DNA of 24,187 bases from Scytonema sp. UIC 10036. GTDB lineage: Bacteria; Cyanobacteriota; Cyanobacteriia; Cyanobacteriales; Nostocaceae. The position numbers and the translations under genes are program-made. Positions 15,584 through 23,246 of the stretch are shown piece by piece; position 1 is the first letter of the stretch; each line of letters begins with the position of its first letter. The stretch is from positions 1-24,187 of the forward strand of contig NZ_WJFC01000203.1 in assembly GCF_009725235.1 (NCBI RefSeq), in the 5' to 3' direction. The notes beneath the pieces were generated by a model. That model saw nothing but the letters and a program-made list of their open reading frames with translations. It was not told the origin of the DNA and did no database searches.

Positions 15584-16636
15584 ATGACATTAATCTTAGC
15601 CCTTGATTTTGGTGGTACAAAGCTAGCCGCAGCAACCGTTAATGCTGGTTCTAGGGAATGGTTGAGTTACGAACGCCGTCTGCAAGGTGCAAATGCAAAT
15701 GCTGATACCGATTTGGAGATTATGCGATCGCTGATTGCTTCGGTGCTACAAGGGAAAAAACCGGATGCGATCGGTGTTAGCTTTGGGGGACCTGTGGATG
15801 CAACAACTGGGACAGTGCGGCTGTCCCATCATGTCCCTGGATGGGAGAATATACCTTTAAAGAAGTTGTTAGAGGCAGAATTTGGTGTTCCATGCAGTGT
15901 GGATAACGATGCTAATGTTGCAGCTTTGGGCGAGTATCGCTTTGGTGCGGGTCAGGGATACGATAGCTTATTTTATATAACTGTCAGTACGGGTGTGGGG
16001 GGTGGTTGGATAATTAACGGTGTACCCTGGCGAGGTGCGGAAGGGATGGCTGGTGAAATCGGACACATGGTTGTCGATCCGTCGGGACCAGTTTGTTTGT
16101 GTGGAAAGCGGGGGTGTGTGGAAAGGTTGGCGTCGGGACCTTATATGGCGCAGGATGCAAGGGAGTCTTTGTTGAATGAACCACAGAGACGCAGAGAGAA
16201 GTTGCGTGCGGAGAGCAGCGCCGTGCGGGGGTTCCCCCCGTTGAGGCGACTGCGGAGGGTTCCCCCCGTTGAGCAAACTTCGGAAGGACGCAGAGGAGAG
16301 ATTTTGAGGGAGTTGGTGGGAAATAATTTGGAGTTGATTACGGGGAAGGTGGTGAGTGAGGCGGCTGTGGCTGGGGATGAGTTGGCTGTTGAACTTTTGT
16401 ACAGGGCGAGTTGGGGTTTGGGTGTGGGGATTGGGAATGTGGCGAATTTGATGAATCCGCAACGATTTGTGTTGGGTGGTGGTGTGACGAAAGCAGGGGA
16501 GAATTTTTGGGCTGTGTTGCAGAGGGTGGCGCGGGAGACTGCTTTACCGGAGGTACATTTTGAAATTGTTCCAGCTGTACTTGGTGATGATGCGCCTTTG
16601 TGGGGGGCGGTGGCTCTTGCTATGATTCGGTTGTAA
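15584..16636 (+). CDS. ROK family sugar kinase (glucokinase-like) with repeat-derived insert
   Basis: A 350-residue ROK kinase that should phosphorylate glucose or a related hexose or aminosugar with ATP. The phosphate loop is LDFGGTK (8-13). The catalytic Asp is D109 in SVDNDANVAALGE. STGVGGGWI lies near 135-143. The family signature EIGHMVV followed by CLCGKRGC supplies zinc ligands H161, C171, C173 and C178. VLGGGV near 296-301 completes the ATPase fold. Residues about 198-237 are foreign to the family: they are Arg/Pro-rich and encoded by a dispersed intergenic repeat inserted in frame. Without them the length would be about 310, as expected for ROK proteins. The insert falls after the zinc motif, probably in a surface loop, so activity may persist. 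NagB downstream suggests aminosugar metabolism, but the two are far apart. Confidence 0.9.
   Translation: MTLILALDFGGTKLAAATVNAGSREWLSYERRLQGANANADTDLEIMRSLIASVLQGKKPDAIGVSFGGPVDATTGTVRLSHHVPGWENIPLKKLLEAEFGVPCSVDNDANVAALGEYRFGAGQGYDSLFYITVSTGVGGGWIINGVPWRGAEGMAGEIGHMVVDPSGPVCLCGKRGCVERLASGPYMAQDARESLLNEPQRRREKLRAESSAVRGFPPLRRLRRVPPVEQTSEGRRGEILRELVGNNLELITGKVVSEAAVAGDELAVELLYRASWGLGVGIGNVANLMNPQRFVLGGGVTKAGENFWAVLQRVARETALPEVHFEIVPAVLGDDAPLWGAVALAMIRL
16178..16300. repeat. Dispersed repeat inserted in frame in the ROK kinase
   Basis: The segment begins with ACCACAGAGACGCAGAGAGA and ends with GGACGCAGAGGAGAGA, both typical of cyanobacterial intergenic repeats. It contains two perfect copies of GGGTTCCCCCCGTTGAG (16229-16245 and 16257-16273, period 28). 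It is richer in G and C than the surrounding gene. Its length preserves the reading frame. Confidence 0.75.
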
Positions 16637-16733
16637 ACCACTTCTAGAAAATAACTTTATGGTAAAGGCATTAAAGTTCTGAGTAACGTAATTACTTCAA
16701 CAGTCGCCTTGCTTGGGAATATATAACTCAGAG

Positions 16734-16970
16734 TCAGAAGACTTCACGACCTACAACTTCTCCACTATCAATTTCACCATGTAAATTATCCGTTGTAACC
16801 CGTGACAATAGCTCATCTAAGTTATGTGTTTTTTCACGAAAGCGGGGTAAGCTACTGGTGATACTTTGCAATGCCAAGGATTGTACTGATTGACCAGTTA
16901 ACTCAGACAGGTGATTTAATTCTTCAAATAGTGATTCTGGAATTTCCAACGTTAGCTTCTGGGTAAACAT
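16734..16970 (-). CDS. Small antitoxin-like protein, partner missing
   Basis: A 78-residue protein. The N-terminal part KLTLEIPESLFEELNHLSELTGQSVQSLALQSI has the strand-helix-helix pattern of ribbon-helix-helix antitoxins. The acidic C-terminal tail (NLDELLSRVTTDNLHGEIDSGEVVG) resembles a toxin-binding end. It stands alone on this strand, with no toxin gene immediately beside it; only a decayed MazF-like fragment lies upstream on the opposite strand. It may be an orphan antitoxin or a small DNA-binding regulator. AAAG before the ATG is a weak ribosome site. Confidence 0.6.
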   Translation of the reverse strand: MFTQKLTLEIPESLFEELNHLSELTGQSVQSLALQSITSSLPRFREKTHNLDELLSRVTTDNLHGEIDSGEVVGREVF

Positions 16971-17036
16971 CTTTAACTTGCTTTGATTATTGGTATCTCT
17001 TTATTATAGAAGAAGTTTTGCATAGCAATAATTTCC

Positions 17037-17064
17037 GTAAAGACTTGCCATGGCGCGTCTCTAC
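17037..17064. repeat. 28-bp imperfect palindrome ending GGCGCGTCTCTAC
   Basis: GTAAAGACTTGCC meets GGCGCGTCTCTAC around a central ATGG-type core. The right half is the well-preserved arm of a common cyanobacterial repeat (GTAGAGACGCGCC and its complement), and the left half has drifted. It lies just before the toxin remnant. Confidence 0.55.
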
Positions 17065-17099
17065 ATATGCTAACAAACCAAAACCCGAGCAGTATTGCG

Positions 17100-17228
17100 A
17101 TGACGCAGAATATGACCAACTATAAATTTTGTGATGTTGTTTTAGTAACATTTCCTTTGACTGACCAGACTGCTAGTAAATTGCAAAACCTTTTACAGTC
17201 CTGTACTGTAATCAACTTTCTCCAATGA
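17100..17228 (+). pseudogene. Truncated MazF/PemK-like toxin remnant
   Basis: A 42-codon frame (ATG at 17100, second ATG at 17112) reads MTNYKFCDVVLVTFPLTDQTASK before it degenerates and stops at TGA 17226-17228. The usual start of MazF/PemK endoribonucleases is close to MTNYKFGDVVLV.FPFTDQT.SKKRP. After SK, similarity appears to continue in another frame as KPFTVLYCN, matching the RPAVVVSSN region, which indicates an old frameshift. Full-length family members have about 110 residues, so no active toxin is made. A short overlapping frame ending DDAEYDQL-stop just across the second ATG could be the tail of the lost antitoxin. Confidence 0.55.
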
Positions 17229-17417
17229 TTTGTTTATGATTATTTGAAAAGTTTGGCGACATCAGTACTAAATTGAGCTTCAATTATAAAAACTAACGAA
17301 TCTTCTCTGTTACCATTACATAATGCACAATGTTTGCTTGTATCTTTTGGTGATACAAAAGCAGTGATAATTCCATAAGACTAAAAGGCTTTGTACTTCC
17401 TTCTAGGTAAAATTTTT

Positions 17418-18044
17418 ATGACTACTGATTTAACATCAAAAATCTCACCAGATTTTCTGACCGTGCTTTCTCAAGCAGTTGCTTTCTATCAAGGACAAAC
17501 GAACCAACGTCCTTCGGCTGAATCCGTCGTTGATGCATTGCTGCAAGCAGAAAAAGCTGCTAAACAACAAAGGCTGACTTATGCGTTTGAACCGCTTTTA
17601 GGTAAATGGCGTTTGTGTTTTACCACTGGAACTAAGAAATTGAGAAAGCGAGGAGGAATTGTCTTAGGTAAAGGCTTTTATATGCCTAAGTTAACTCCAG
17701 CCCATATTTCCTTTAGTGCCGCTTCTCAAGAAGACAGCAATTTAGGCAAAGGAGCAATTACTAATTCCGTTCAATTAAAGCCAATATTCTTAAAATTTGA
17801 GGGACTGGCGCAGTACTTAGGAAAAAAGAATTTGCTTGCATTTGATTTCAATCGCATACAACTGCAACTCTTTGGTCGAACCGTTTACAGTGGAAATGTA
17901 AGAGGTGGTAAAGTTCAGGCTGAAAATTTTTACAACCAACCCATAGCTAAATTACCCTTTTTTGCTTTCTTCCTAGTTACAGATAACTTTATTGCTGCTC
18001 GTGGTCGTGGAGGTGGGTTAGCACTTTGGATTCGCGAACAGTAA
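17418..18044 (+). CDS. Fibrillin (PAP)-like protein
   Basis: A 208-residue protein with no signal peptide or clear membrane helix. The pattern LLGKWRLCFTTGTKKLRKRG in the first third, NSVQLKPIFLKFEGLAQYLGKKNLLAFDFNRIQL in the middle and FFLVTDNFIAARGRGGGLALWIRE at the end resemble plastid lipid-associated proteins (fibrillins), lipocalin-like proteins that associate with thylakoid lipid. The assignment is moderate and a conserved cyanobacterial protein of unknown role is the fallback. The frame opens at a TTG (17391); I prefer the ATG at 17418, which has AGG 10 nt upstream and gives the typical MTTDLTSK start. It converges with the glutathione transferase, with only 4 bp between the stops. 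Confidence 0.6.
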   Translation: MTTDLTSKISPDFLTVLSQAVAFYQGQTNQRPSAESVVDALLQAEKAAKQQRLTYAFEPLLGKWRLCFTTGTKKLRKRGGIVLGKGFYMPKLTPAHISFSAASQEDSNLGKGAITNSVQLKPIFLKFEGLAQYLGKKNLLAFDFNRIQLQLFGRTVYSGNVRGGKVQAENFYNQPIAKLPFFAFFLVTDNFIAARGRGGGLALWIREQ

Positions 18045-18048
18045 ATAG

Positions 18049-19068
18049 CTACGATCGCACGGTTTCAGCCAAGCGATCGCGATGGTGCGGTTCGTTAAGG
18101 TAATCCATATCAGGACCTGAGGGTATAATACCGCCCGGATTGAGAGGAAAAAGATTGCCATAATAATCCTGCTTGACACTTTCCACATCACATGTGTCAG
18201 CAACACCGGGAAGTTGGTACAAGTCCCGCAGGTACGCACTAAGATTTTGATAGTCTTTAATTCTTTTACGATTGCACTTAAAAAGCCCGTAATATGCACT
18301 ATCAAAACGAAATAGTGTAGTGAACAGACGGACATCCGCCAATGTTACGGTCTTGCCACATAAGTATCGATTTGAACTAAGCGTATCCTCAATTTTGTCT
18401 AAAGTTGTAAAGAGTTCATTGCAAGCTTTATCATAAGCTTCTTGGCTTTGAGCCAAGCCGCAACGATAGACACCATTATTGACACTTGTATAAATCAACT
18501 CATTCCACTCATCAATTTTCTGTTTGAGTTCCTTTGGGTACAAATCCAAAGTCGGATTTTGAGCCAACTCGTTGAACTCCGAGTTCAGCATCACGATAAT
18601 TTCTGCGCTCTCATTGTTAACGATGGTTTTGGTCTGGTTATCCCATAAAACCGGAACCGTACACCGTCCAGTGTAACCCGCTTCAGCAAGCTGGTATAGT
18701 TCGGCAAGCGTGCGACAACTTTCATACTCTTGGTTAAAGATCCAACCCCCTTCTATGGGAGAAGGAGAAACAACAGTCACTGGTAGAATTTTTTCCAGCC
18801 CTTTGAGTGCTCTAACAACAAGGGTACGGTGCGCCCAAGGACAACTCATTCCTACTATCAAGGTGTAGCGATTTGCTGCGGGTAAGTATTGGTTATCTGC
18901 TTCTGTTCGTACAAAGTTCCGGAAATAACTGCTTGGACGAATGTATTCTCCTGAGGAGTTGCGGGGGGCTAGCTTTGACATCATTATATGCCAGAGAGTG
19001 ACCCAAACAAACTTCCCTAGCTTAATTATCAGCTTTGGTGGAAGTGACTTTCTTTTGTTACTGGTCAT
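18049..19068 (-). CDS. Glutathionyl-hydroquinone reductase (Xi-class GST, YqjG/ECM4-like)
   Basis: A 339-residue glutathione transferase of the Xi class, which reduces glutathionyl-hydroquinones using glutathione. The catalytic motif GMSCPWAHRT gives C76. VPVLWD carries the cis-Pro and NNESAEII the glutathione-binding Glu-Ser. The all-alpha C-terminal domain follows with YRCGLAQSQEAYDKA and LADVRLFTTLFRFD, both strong family signatures. SGEYIRPSSYFRNFV near the start is also typical. The first 30 residues are basic and hydrophobic; an internal ATGATG is an alternative start, but cyanobacterial homologues appear to include this region. It likely helps recycle quinones or detoxify electrophiles in the cytosol. 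Confidence 0.9.
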   Translation of the reverse strand: MTSNKRKSLPPKLIIKLGKFVWVTLWHIMMSKLAPRNSSGEYIRPSSYFRNFVRTEADNQYLPAANRYTLIVGMSCPWAHRTLVVRALKGLEKILPVTVVSPSPIEGGWIFNQEYESCRTLAELYQLAEAGYTGRCTVPVLWDNQTKTIVNNESAEIIVMLNSEFNELAQNPTLDLYPKELKQKIDEWNELIYTSVNNGVYRCGLAQSQEAYDKACNELFTTLDKIEDTLSSNRYLCGKTVTLADVRLFTTLFRFDSAYYGLFKCNRKRIKDYQNLSAYLRDLYQLPGVADTCDVESVKQDYYGNLFPLNPGGIIPSGPDMDYLNEPHHRDRLAETVRS

Positions 19069-19246
19069 GAAACAATCTCAGTATCTATTGATATTAATTT
19101 ATCCAATGGTTACCGGAAGAAAAACTGTTTTTCTTGCCAGTATATAATAGAATAACCGTTCTATAAACTCAATTATTTGTTACATCTGCTTAGCTAACAC
19201 CTAAGACACTCTAATGTATATTCTTTAATAAAGATTAATATATAGT

Positions 19247-20626
19247 ATGCTTTGCTGCCTGAACCCTGAGTGCTCTCAGCCTATAAATCCAGATGGGACA
19301 AAGTTCTGCGTAAATTGCGGAGCAGAATTAGTCTCTCTACTGAGAAATCGTTATCGCATCGTTAAGCCATTGGGAGGCGGCGGATTTGCTCGTACTTATC
19401 TTGCAGAAGATGTAGATAAGCTGGATGAGCATTGTGTTGTCAAACAACTAGCACCACAAGTTCAAGGGAGCTGGTCAGTAAAAAAAGCAACAGAGTTATT
19501 TCAGCAAGAAGCAAAACGCCTGCAACATTTGGGAGAGCATCCTCAAATCCCTCACTTATATGCCTATTTTAAGCAAGATGACTATTTATACTTAGTGCAG
19601 CAGTTTATCAAAGGGCAAAATTTGTTGGAAGAGTTAAAGCAGCAGGGGGTCTTTGATGAAGTAAAAACTCGAAGCTTTTTGTATGATTTATTACCTGTTA
19701 TAGCAGCAGTACATCAGCAACAGGTCATTCACCGAGATATCAAACCAGAAAACATCCTTCGTCGGGAAAGTGATGGGAGATTGGTGCTAATTGATTTTGG
19801 AGTAGCAAAGCAAAAGACAACCACAGCAACAGCAACCGCAAATTATCGACCGGGAACATATATTGGTTCTTTTGGTTATGCACCCCTGGAGCAAATGCAA
19901 AAAGGGGAGGCTTATCCATCTAGCGATCTTTATAGCTTAGGATGTACTTGCTTTCATCTGTTAACTCATGCTCATCCCATAGATATATGGTTGAGAGAGG
20001 GTTATGGCTGGGTTTCTAAATGGCGACAATACGTACAACAACCCATCAGTCAGGAATTAGCCCACATTCTTGATAAGTTGTTGCAAATTCATCACGAAGA
20101 GCGTTATCAATCAGCGAAGGCTGTTTTACAAGATTTAAATTTTAACATACTACCACAACAATATTCTTCTACACCACCACTTAGCTCATTTTCAACAATA
20201 CTATCACCGCACCAGCCCTCAACAATACCCTCATACACTCAACCACCAGCTCCTTCTTTGCATCTCAAGAAACTACTACCATCAGCAGTTATTGCAGGAT
20301 CGGGAAGCTCATTTTTGGCTCTTATCCTTCTGAGTTTTTTAGAAACAGTTTGGATGAGTTCTGGAATCTGGTTAATACTTTTAGTAGCTATCATCTTTTT
20401 TCAAGCTCTCTCAATTTCCGAAAAAACCTATTTGTTTGTTGTTTCTGCAATTACAACATTATTTATTTTCCTGGTTTACCAAAGCTTGTCGGTTTCTAAT
20501 CTTCTCCACTCTGGTCTAAATGGATTGGGGGTTTTTGTACTGCTCGTTCTTCTTGCTGGATTATTATCCTTTGCTCTTATCAATTTGTCACAGCTTTTCA
20601 ACAAATTGATGTCTAATTATTTTTAA
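19247..20626 (+). CDS. Zinc-ribbon Ser/Thr protein kinase with C-terminal membrane domain
   Basis: A 459-residue Hanks-type kinase. The N-terminal zinc ribbon uses C3/C4, C9, C21 and C24 (CCLNPEC, FCVNCG). The kinase domain runs from about 36 to 300: glycine loop LGGGGFA, lysine K66 in VKQL, HRDIKPEN with D164, D183-F-G, and an APLEQ segment. All catalytic residues are intact. A Pro/Ser-rich linker (about 305-345) leads to four hydrophobic helices (roughly 347-455), so the kinase is anchored with its catalytic part in the cytosol. The next gene, 120-odd bases downstream on the same strand, encodes a membrane-anchored sensor-like protein, suggesting a receptor-kinase pair. No strong Shine-Dalgarno is seen, but MLCCLNPEC is the usual cyanobacterial start. 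Confidence 0.92.
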   Translation: MLCCLNPECSQPINPDGTKFCVNCGAELVSLLRNRYRIVKPLGGGGFARTYLAEDVDKLDEHCVVKQLAPQVQGSWSVKKATELFQQEAKRLQHLGEHPQIPHLYAYFKQDDYLYLVQQFIKGQNLLEELKQQGVFDEVKTRSFLYDLLPVIAAVHQQQVIHRDIKPENILRRESDGRLVLIDFGVAKQKTTTATATANYRPGTYIGSFGYAPLEQMQKGEAYPSSDLYSLGCTCFHLLTHAHPIDIWLREGYGWVSKWRQYVQQPISQELAHILDKLLQIHHEERYQSAKAVLQDLNFNILPQQYSSTPPLSSFSTILSPHQPSTIPSYTQPPAPSLHLKKLLPSAVIAGSGSSFLALILLSFLETVWMSSGIWLILLVAIIFFQALSISEKTYLFVVSAITTLFIFLVYQSLSVSNLLHSGLNGLGVFVLLVLLAGLLSFALINLSQLFNKLMSNYF

Positions 20627-20645
20627 AATTAAGGATATGCAACTT

Positions 20646-20681
20646 CCCTACCCCCTACCCCTACCCCCTACCCCTCCTCCC
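20646..20681. repeat. C-rich STRR (CCCTACC units)
   Basis: Alternating CCCCTAC/CCCCCTAC units lie between the kinase and the sensor-like gene, a common cyanobacterial intergenic repeat. Confidence 0.75.
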
Positions 20682-20710
20682 TATTTATAATTTTATTCTA
20701 GGTTTGCTAT

Positions 20711-22191
20711 ATGAATGAGAAAGAAAACATCAGGTTGCTTGCTTTTTTTTGATAGCTGGTGTGTTAATAGCAGGCATTTTGTGGTTACTAGGTAGAGTTG
20801 TAAGTCCAAAACAAACGAACAATCAATTACCAAATTCAGGCTCAATCAATGCATCCTCAAACGACAACATGAGTTTGGGTGAGGAAATTTTTATTACTAA
20901 AAACAATTCTACTGAAAAAGTAGAAGGGAGTAAAGCATTTGCTAAGGGTGATTTTGCCACTGCTGTCAAACTATTTACTGCAGCTTTGAACAAGAATCGT
21001 AACGACCCTGAGACTTTAATTTATTTAAATAACGCTAACGCCGAATTAAATAAAAGTAATACAAAACCACCAATAAAAGTTGGTGTTATTTTGATACTCG
21101 GAACAGTAGACCAAGCGGAAGAGACTTTACGCGGAGTGGCTCAAGCTCAAGATGCGCTCAATAACAGCCGTGACAAAATTAATGGGGCTTGGTTGCAACT
21201 TCAAATTGCCGCTATTTCAAATTTTAGAGATACTCGGGCTATTGAAAGTATAAATCGTAAGTTGATTGACGATCCAACCATTCTAGCCTTGATAGGGTTT
21301 ACTCGCGATTCATCAATTTATAACGCTCGCAGGCTGGTGATGGTTTCAACTGGCAATCTGAATTCCAGACAATCATTTCAATCGCAAAAATATGTATTTT
21401 ATGCGACTCCCAGTCCTGATATTTTTAGCGATAAGCTGGCTGAGTACATAGTGAAAAAAACTGGTATAAAAAATATTGCTATTTGTAAAGATTCGTCATC
21501 ACAACAAACACAGGAAAGATCGAGAGAACCAAGTATCAGTAGAGATATCCTCATCAAACTACACCAAGAATCTATTAAAAGTAATAAGTATGAAGGTAAA
21601 GTCACTAATACAAATTGTGATTTTGGTGATAGTACTCCGGTTGGTGATATTTTAAGACGAGCCAGAACAGATGGAGCAGAAGGTTTGCTATTATTCCCCA
21701 GTTACCGCTCAATTAACGATCCAAATTCAAAGTTTTTCGAGTTAATACGAGAAAATCAAAAACAAGGTAGACTACCACTTTTTGGTTCTCAAATTATGTA
21801 CAACAGCAGAATGTTGCAGTATGGAAGAGAGAACCTAAACAAAATGGTTTTAGCTGTACCTTGGCATCGGGATGCAAATCCAGACAATCCCTTCTCCACA
21901 GAAGCTTCCCGTCTCTGGGGTGGCGAAGTTAGCCCGCGCACTGCGATCGTGTATGACGCACTTCAAGCAATTATTACTGGCTTGAGAGAAGACAGTAGTC
22001 GTGAGGGTTTACAAAAAACACTGTCTAAACCTGACTTCGTAGCTTTTGGTGCAGCAGGAAGAATTAAGTTTTCACCAACAGGTGTTCGCGATCGCGAAGG
22101 GGGAGTTTTTCTTGTCAGAGTTGAACCCTGTACTTCAGGTAGGGGTTGTGACTCGGATTCTCAACTTCGTTTTGATTTGATACAAAATTAA
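20711..22191 (+). CDS. Substrate-binding-protein-like sensor with TPR and signal anchor; frameshifted in a T8 tract
   Basis: The main frame (from about 20749) encodes 480 residues: a signal-anchor helix (LIAGVLIAGILWLLGRVV), a TPR-like unit (GSKAFAKGDFATAVKLFTAALNKN, about 60-100), and a type I periplasmic binding fold like branched-chain amino acid receptors (IKVGVILILGTV, ALIGFTRDSSIYNARRLVMV, GAEGLLLFPSYRS, RTAIVYDALQAIITGL, FGAAGRIKFSPTGVRDREGG). It has no ATG of its own. The natural start is the ATG at 20711, with AGG 8 nt upstream, encoding MNEKENIRLLAFF; that frame hits TGA inside the T run 20743-20750. One more T would join the two into a 493-residue protein. It is anchored facing the periplasm and probably works with the kinase upstream rather than with an ABC transporter, none of which is adjacent. 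Whether the frameshift is real, slippage or a sequencing error is open. Confidence 0.75.
20743..20750 (+). other. T8 homopolymer at the frameshift point
   Basis: Eight T follow CTTGC and precede GATAGC. With eight T the upstream frame ends at TTT-TTT-TGA; with nine it reads TTT-TTT-TTG-ATA-GCT into the sensor protein. Such runs are prone to polymerase slippage and to sequencing error. Confidence 0.8.
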
Positions 22192-22193
22192 TC

Positions 22194-22356
22194 GTTAGTG
22201 GTTAGTGGTTAGTGGTTAGTGGTTAGTGGTTAATAGCTACTAACAACTAACAACTAACCACTAACAACCAACAACTAACAACTAACCACTAACAACCAAC
22301 AACTAACAACTAACCACTAACAACCAACAACTAACAACTAACCACCAACCACTAAC
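22194..22356. repeat. Large inverted STRR array between convergent genes
   Basis: Five GTTAGTG heptads (22194-22228) are followed by about 120 bases of AACTAAC, CACTAAC and AACCAAC heptads. These are organised as roughly three to four tandem 28-bp higher-order units (AACTAAC-CACTAAC, then AACCAAC-AACTAAC). The left heptads are the exact complement of the CACTAAC units on the right, so a long stem can form. The array separates the convergent sensor and HAD genes, could terminate both, and its last heptad provides the TAG stop of the HAD gene. Confidence 0.9.
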
Positions 22357-23032
22357 TTAAAGAAGCTAAATTCTTTGACAAAAGTGAATTCAAGTGTGTC
22401 CATAATTGTAAATCGGTGAAATCTGGAATTGTCATAAATGCTCCAATTGCTAAGAGAACATTTGGATCGTGGGTGGAAGTTACACCAATAGTGGGGATAA
22501 GTGCGCTAACCGCAGAACGAATTCCAGATGGTGAGTCTTCTAGTGCGATCGCTTGTTCTGCTGTTATACCTAGCAGATCCAGCGATACTTGGTAAGGTGC
22601 AGGGTCTGGTTTTCCTGCTATGCAATCTTCTCCTAAGACAACTGTATTAAAGACTTCCTCAATATCCAAAACTTCTAACATAAATTTTACGTTGAGTTTT
22701 GGCGCGTTTGTGACTAAAGCACGTTTGAGTTTATGTGTATCTGTCCATGCTATGAGTTCTGTAAATCCATTCATAGGCTTGAGAATTTCTCTGGCTTTTT
22801 GCCGGAAAAGTTCTTCTTTGTCGTCTGCAAATCTAGTACCTTCTTCCGGTGATAATTGTGGCAGCAAGTCTTCTATAATTTGTGGATTTGTCCGCCCGCT
22901 TATCCGGGATTTATAAAATGTTTCATCAATGTCCATGCCATAATCTCTTAGCATTTCCCGCCACGCTTGGTAGTGTATTGGGTCAGTATTAGCAATCGTT
23001 CCATCTAGGTCAAAAAGAATTGCTGCCAGCAT
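22352..23032 (-). CDS. HAD hydrolase, beta-phosphoglucomutase-like
   Basis: A 226-residue HAD protein of subfamily I. FDLDGTIANTDPIHYQAW gives the nucleophile D8 and acid/base D10. RISGRTNPQII belongs to the helical cap. ALVTNAP is motif II (T), GKPDPAPY motif III (K) and EDSPSGIRSAVSA motif IV (E-D). This pattern matches beta-phosphoglucomutases and related sugar-phosphate phosphatases; which activity it has cannot be decided from the motifs. The ATG at 23032 follows an ACGGAAAA weak ribosome site. The C-terminal SLS and the TAG stop run into the STRR. It is divergent from the NagB-like gene. Confidence 0.88.
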   Translation of the reverse strand: MLAAILFDLDGTIANTDPIHYQAWREMLRDYGMDIDETFYKSRISGRTNPQIIEDLLPQLSPEEGTRFADDKEELFRQKAREILKPMNGFTELIAWTDTHKLKRALVTNAPKLNVKFMLEVLDIEEVFNTVVLGEDCIAGKPDPAPYQVSLDLLGITAEQAIALEDSPSGIRSAVSALIPTIGVTSTHDPNVLLAIGAFMTIPDFTDLQLWTHLNSLLSKNLASLS

Positions 23033-23166
23033 GGTTTTTTCCGTGTAAACTCTTGTAAAGTTTCTTTAATTAGTTTACACTCTTTTTTCCAAGTTTGTGA
23101 TTTAACAACAACGCTCGGGAAGAAAAAACTATAATTAATCATCCAAATTGTGACAACCTATAGATG

Positions 23167-23202
23167 CGAGTAAGGGCTGTCGGGTAAGTATACCCTTACT
23201 CG
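23167..23202 (+). promoter_or_regulatory. Leader hairpin upstream of the NagB-like gene
   Basis: CGAGTAAGGG (23167-23176) and CCCTTACTCG (23193-23202) form a perfect 10-bp stem, followed by the T-rich GTTTCCTTTTC. The loop contains GGGTAAGTATACCC, whose 3' half (TACCC) overlaps the right arm, so two mutually exclusive folds are possible. It lies 44 nt before the ATG of the NagB-like gene and may be an attenuator or a terminator of a short transcript. Confidence 0.45.
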
Positions 23203-23246
23203 TTTCCTTTTCTTAAGTTAAAGTCAAAGATTTTCTGTATAGTCCA

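Noticed and set aside
15968..16641. Two long minus-strand frames (164 and 166 residues) opposite the ROK kinase
   Set aside because: They are shadows caused by the G-rich codon use of the kinase; their composition (Pro/Thr/Ser/Arg) is not protein-like.
22201..22356. Possible CRISPR array
   Set aside because: The units are contiguous heptamers with no unique spacers, so this is an STRR and not a CRISPR array.
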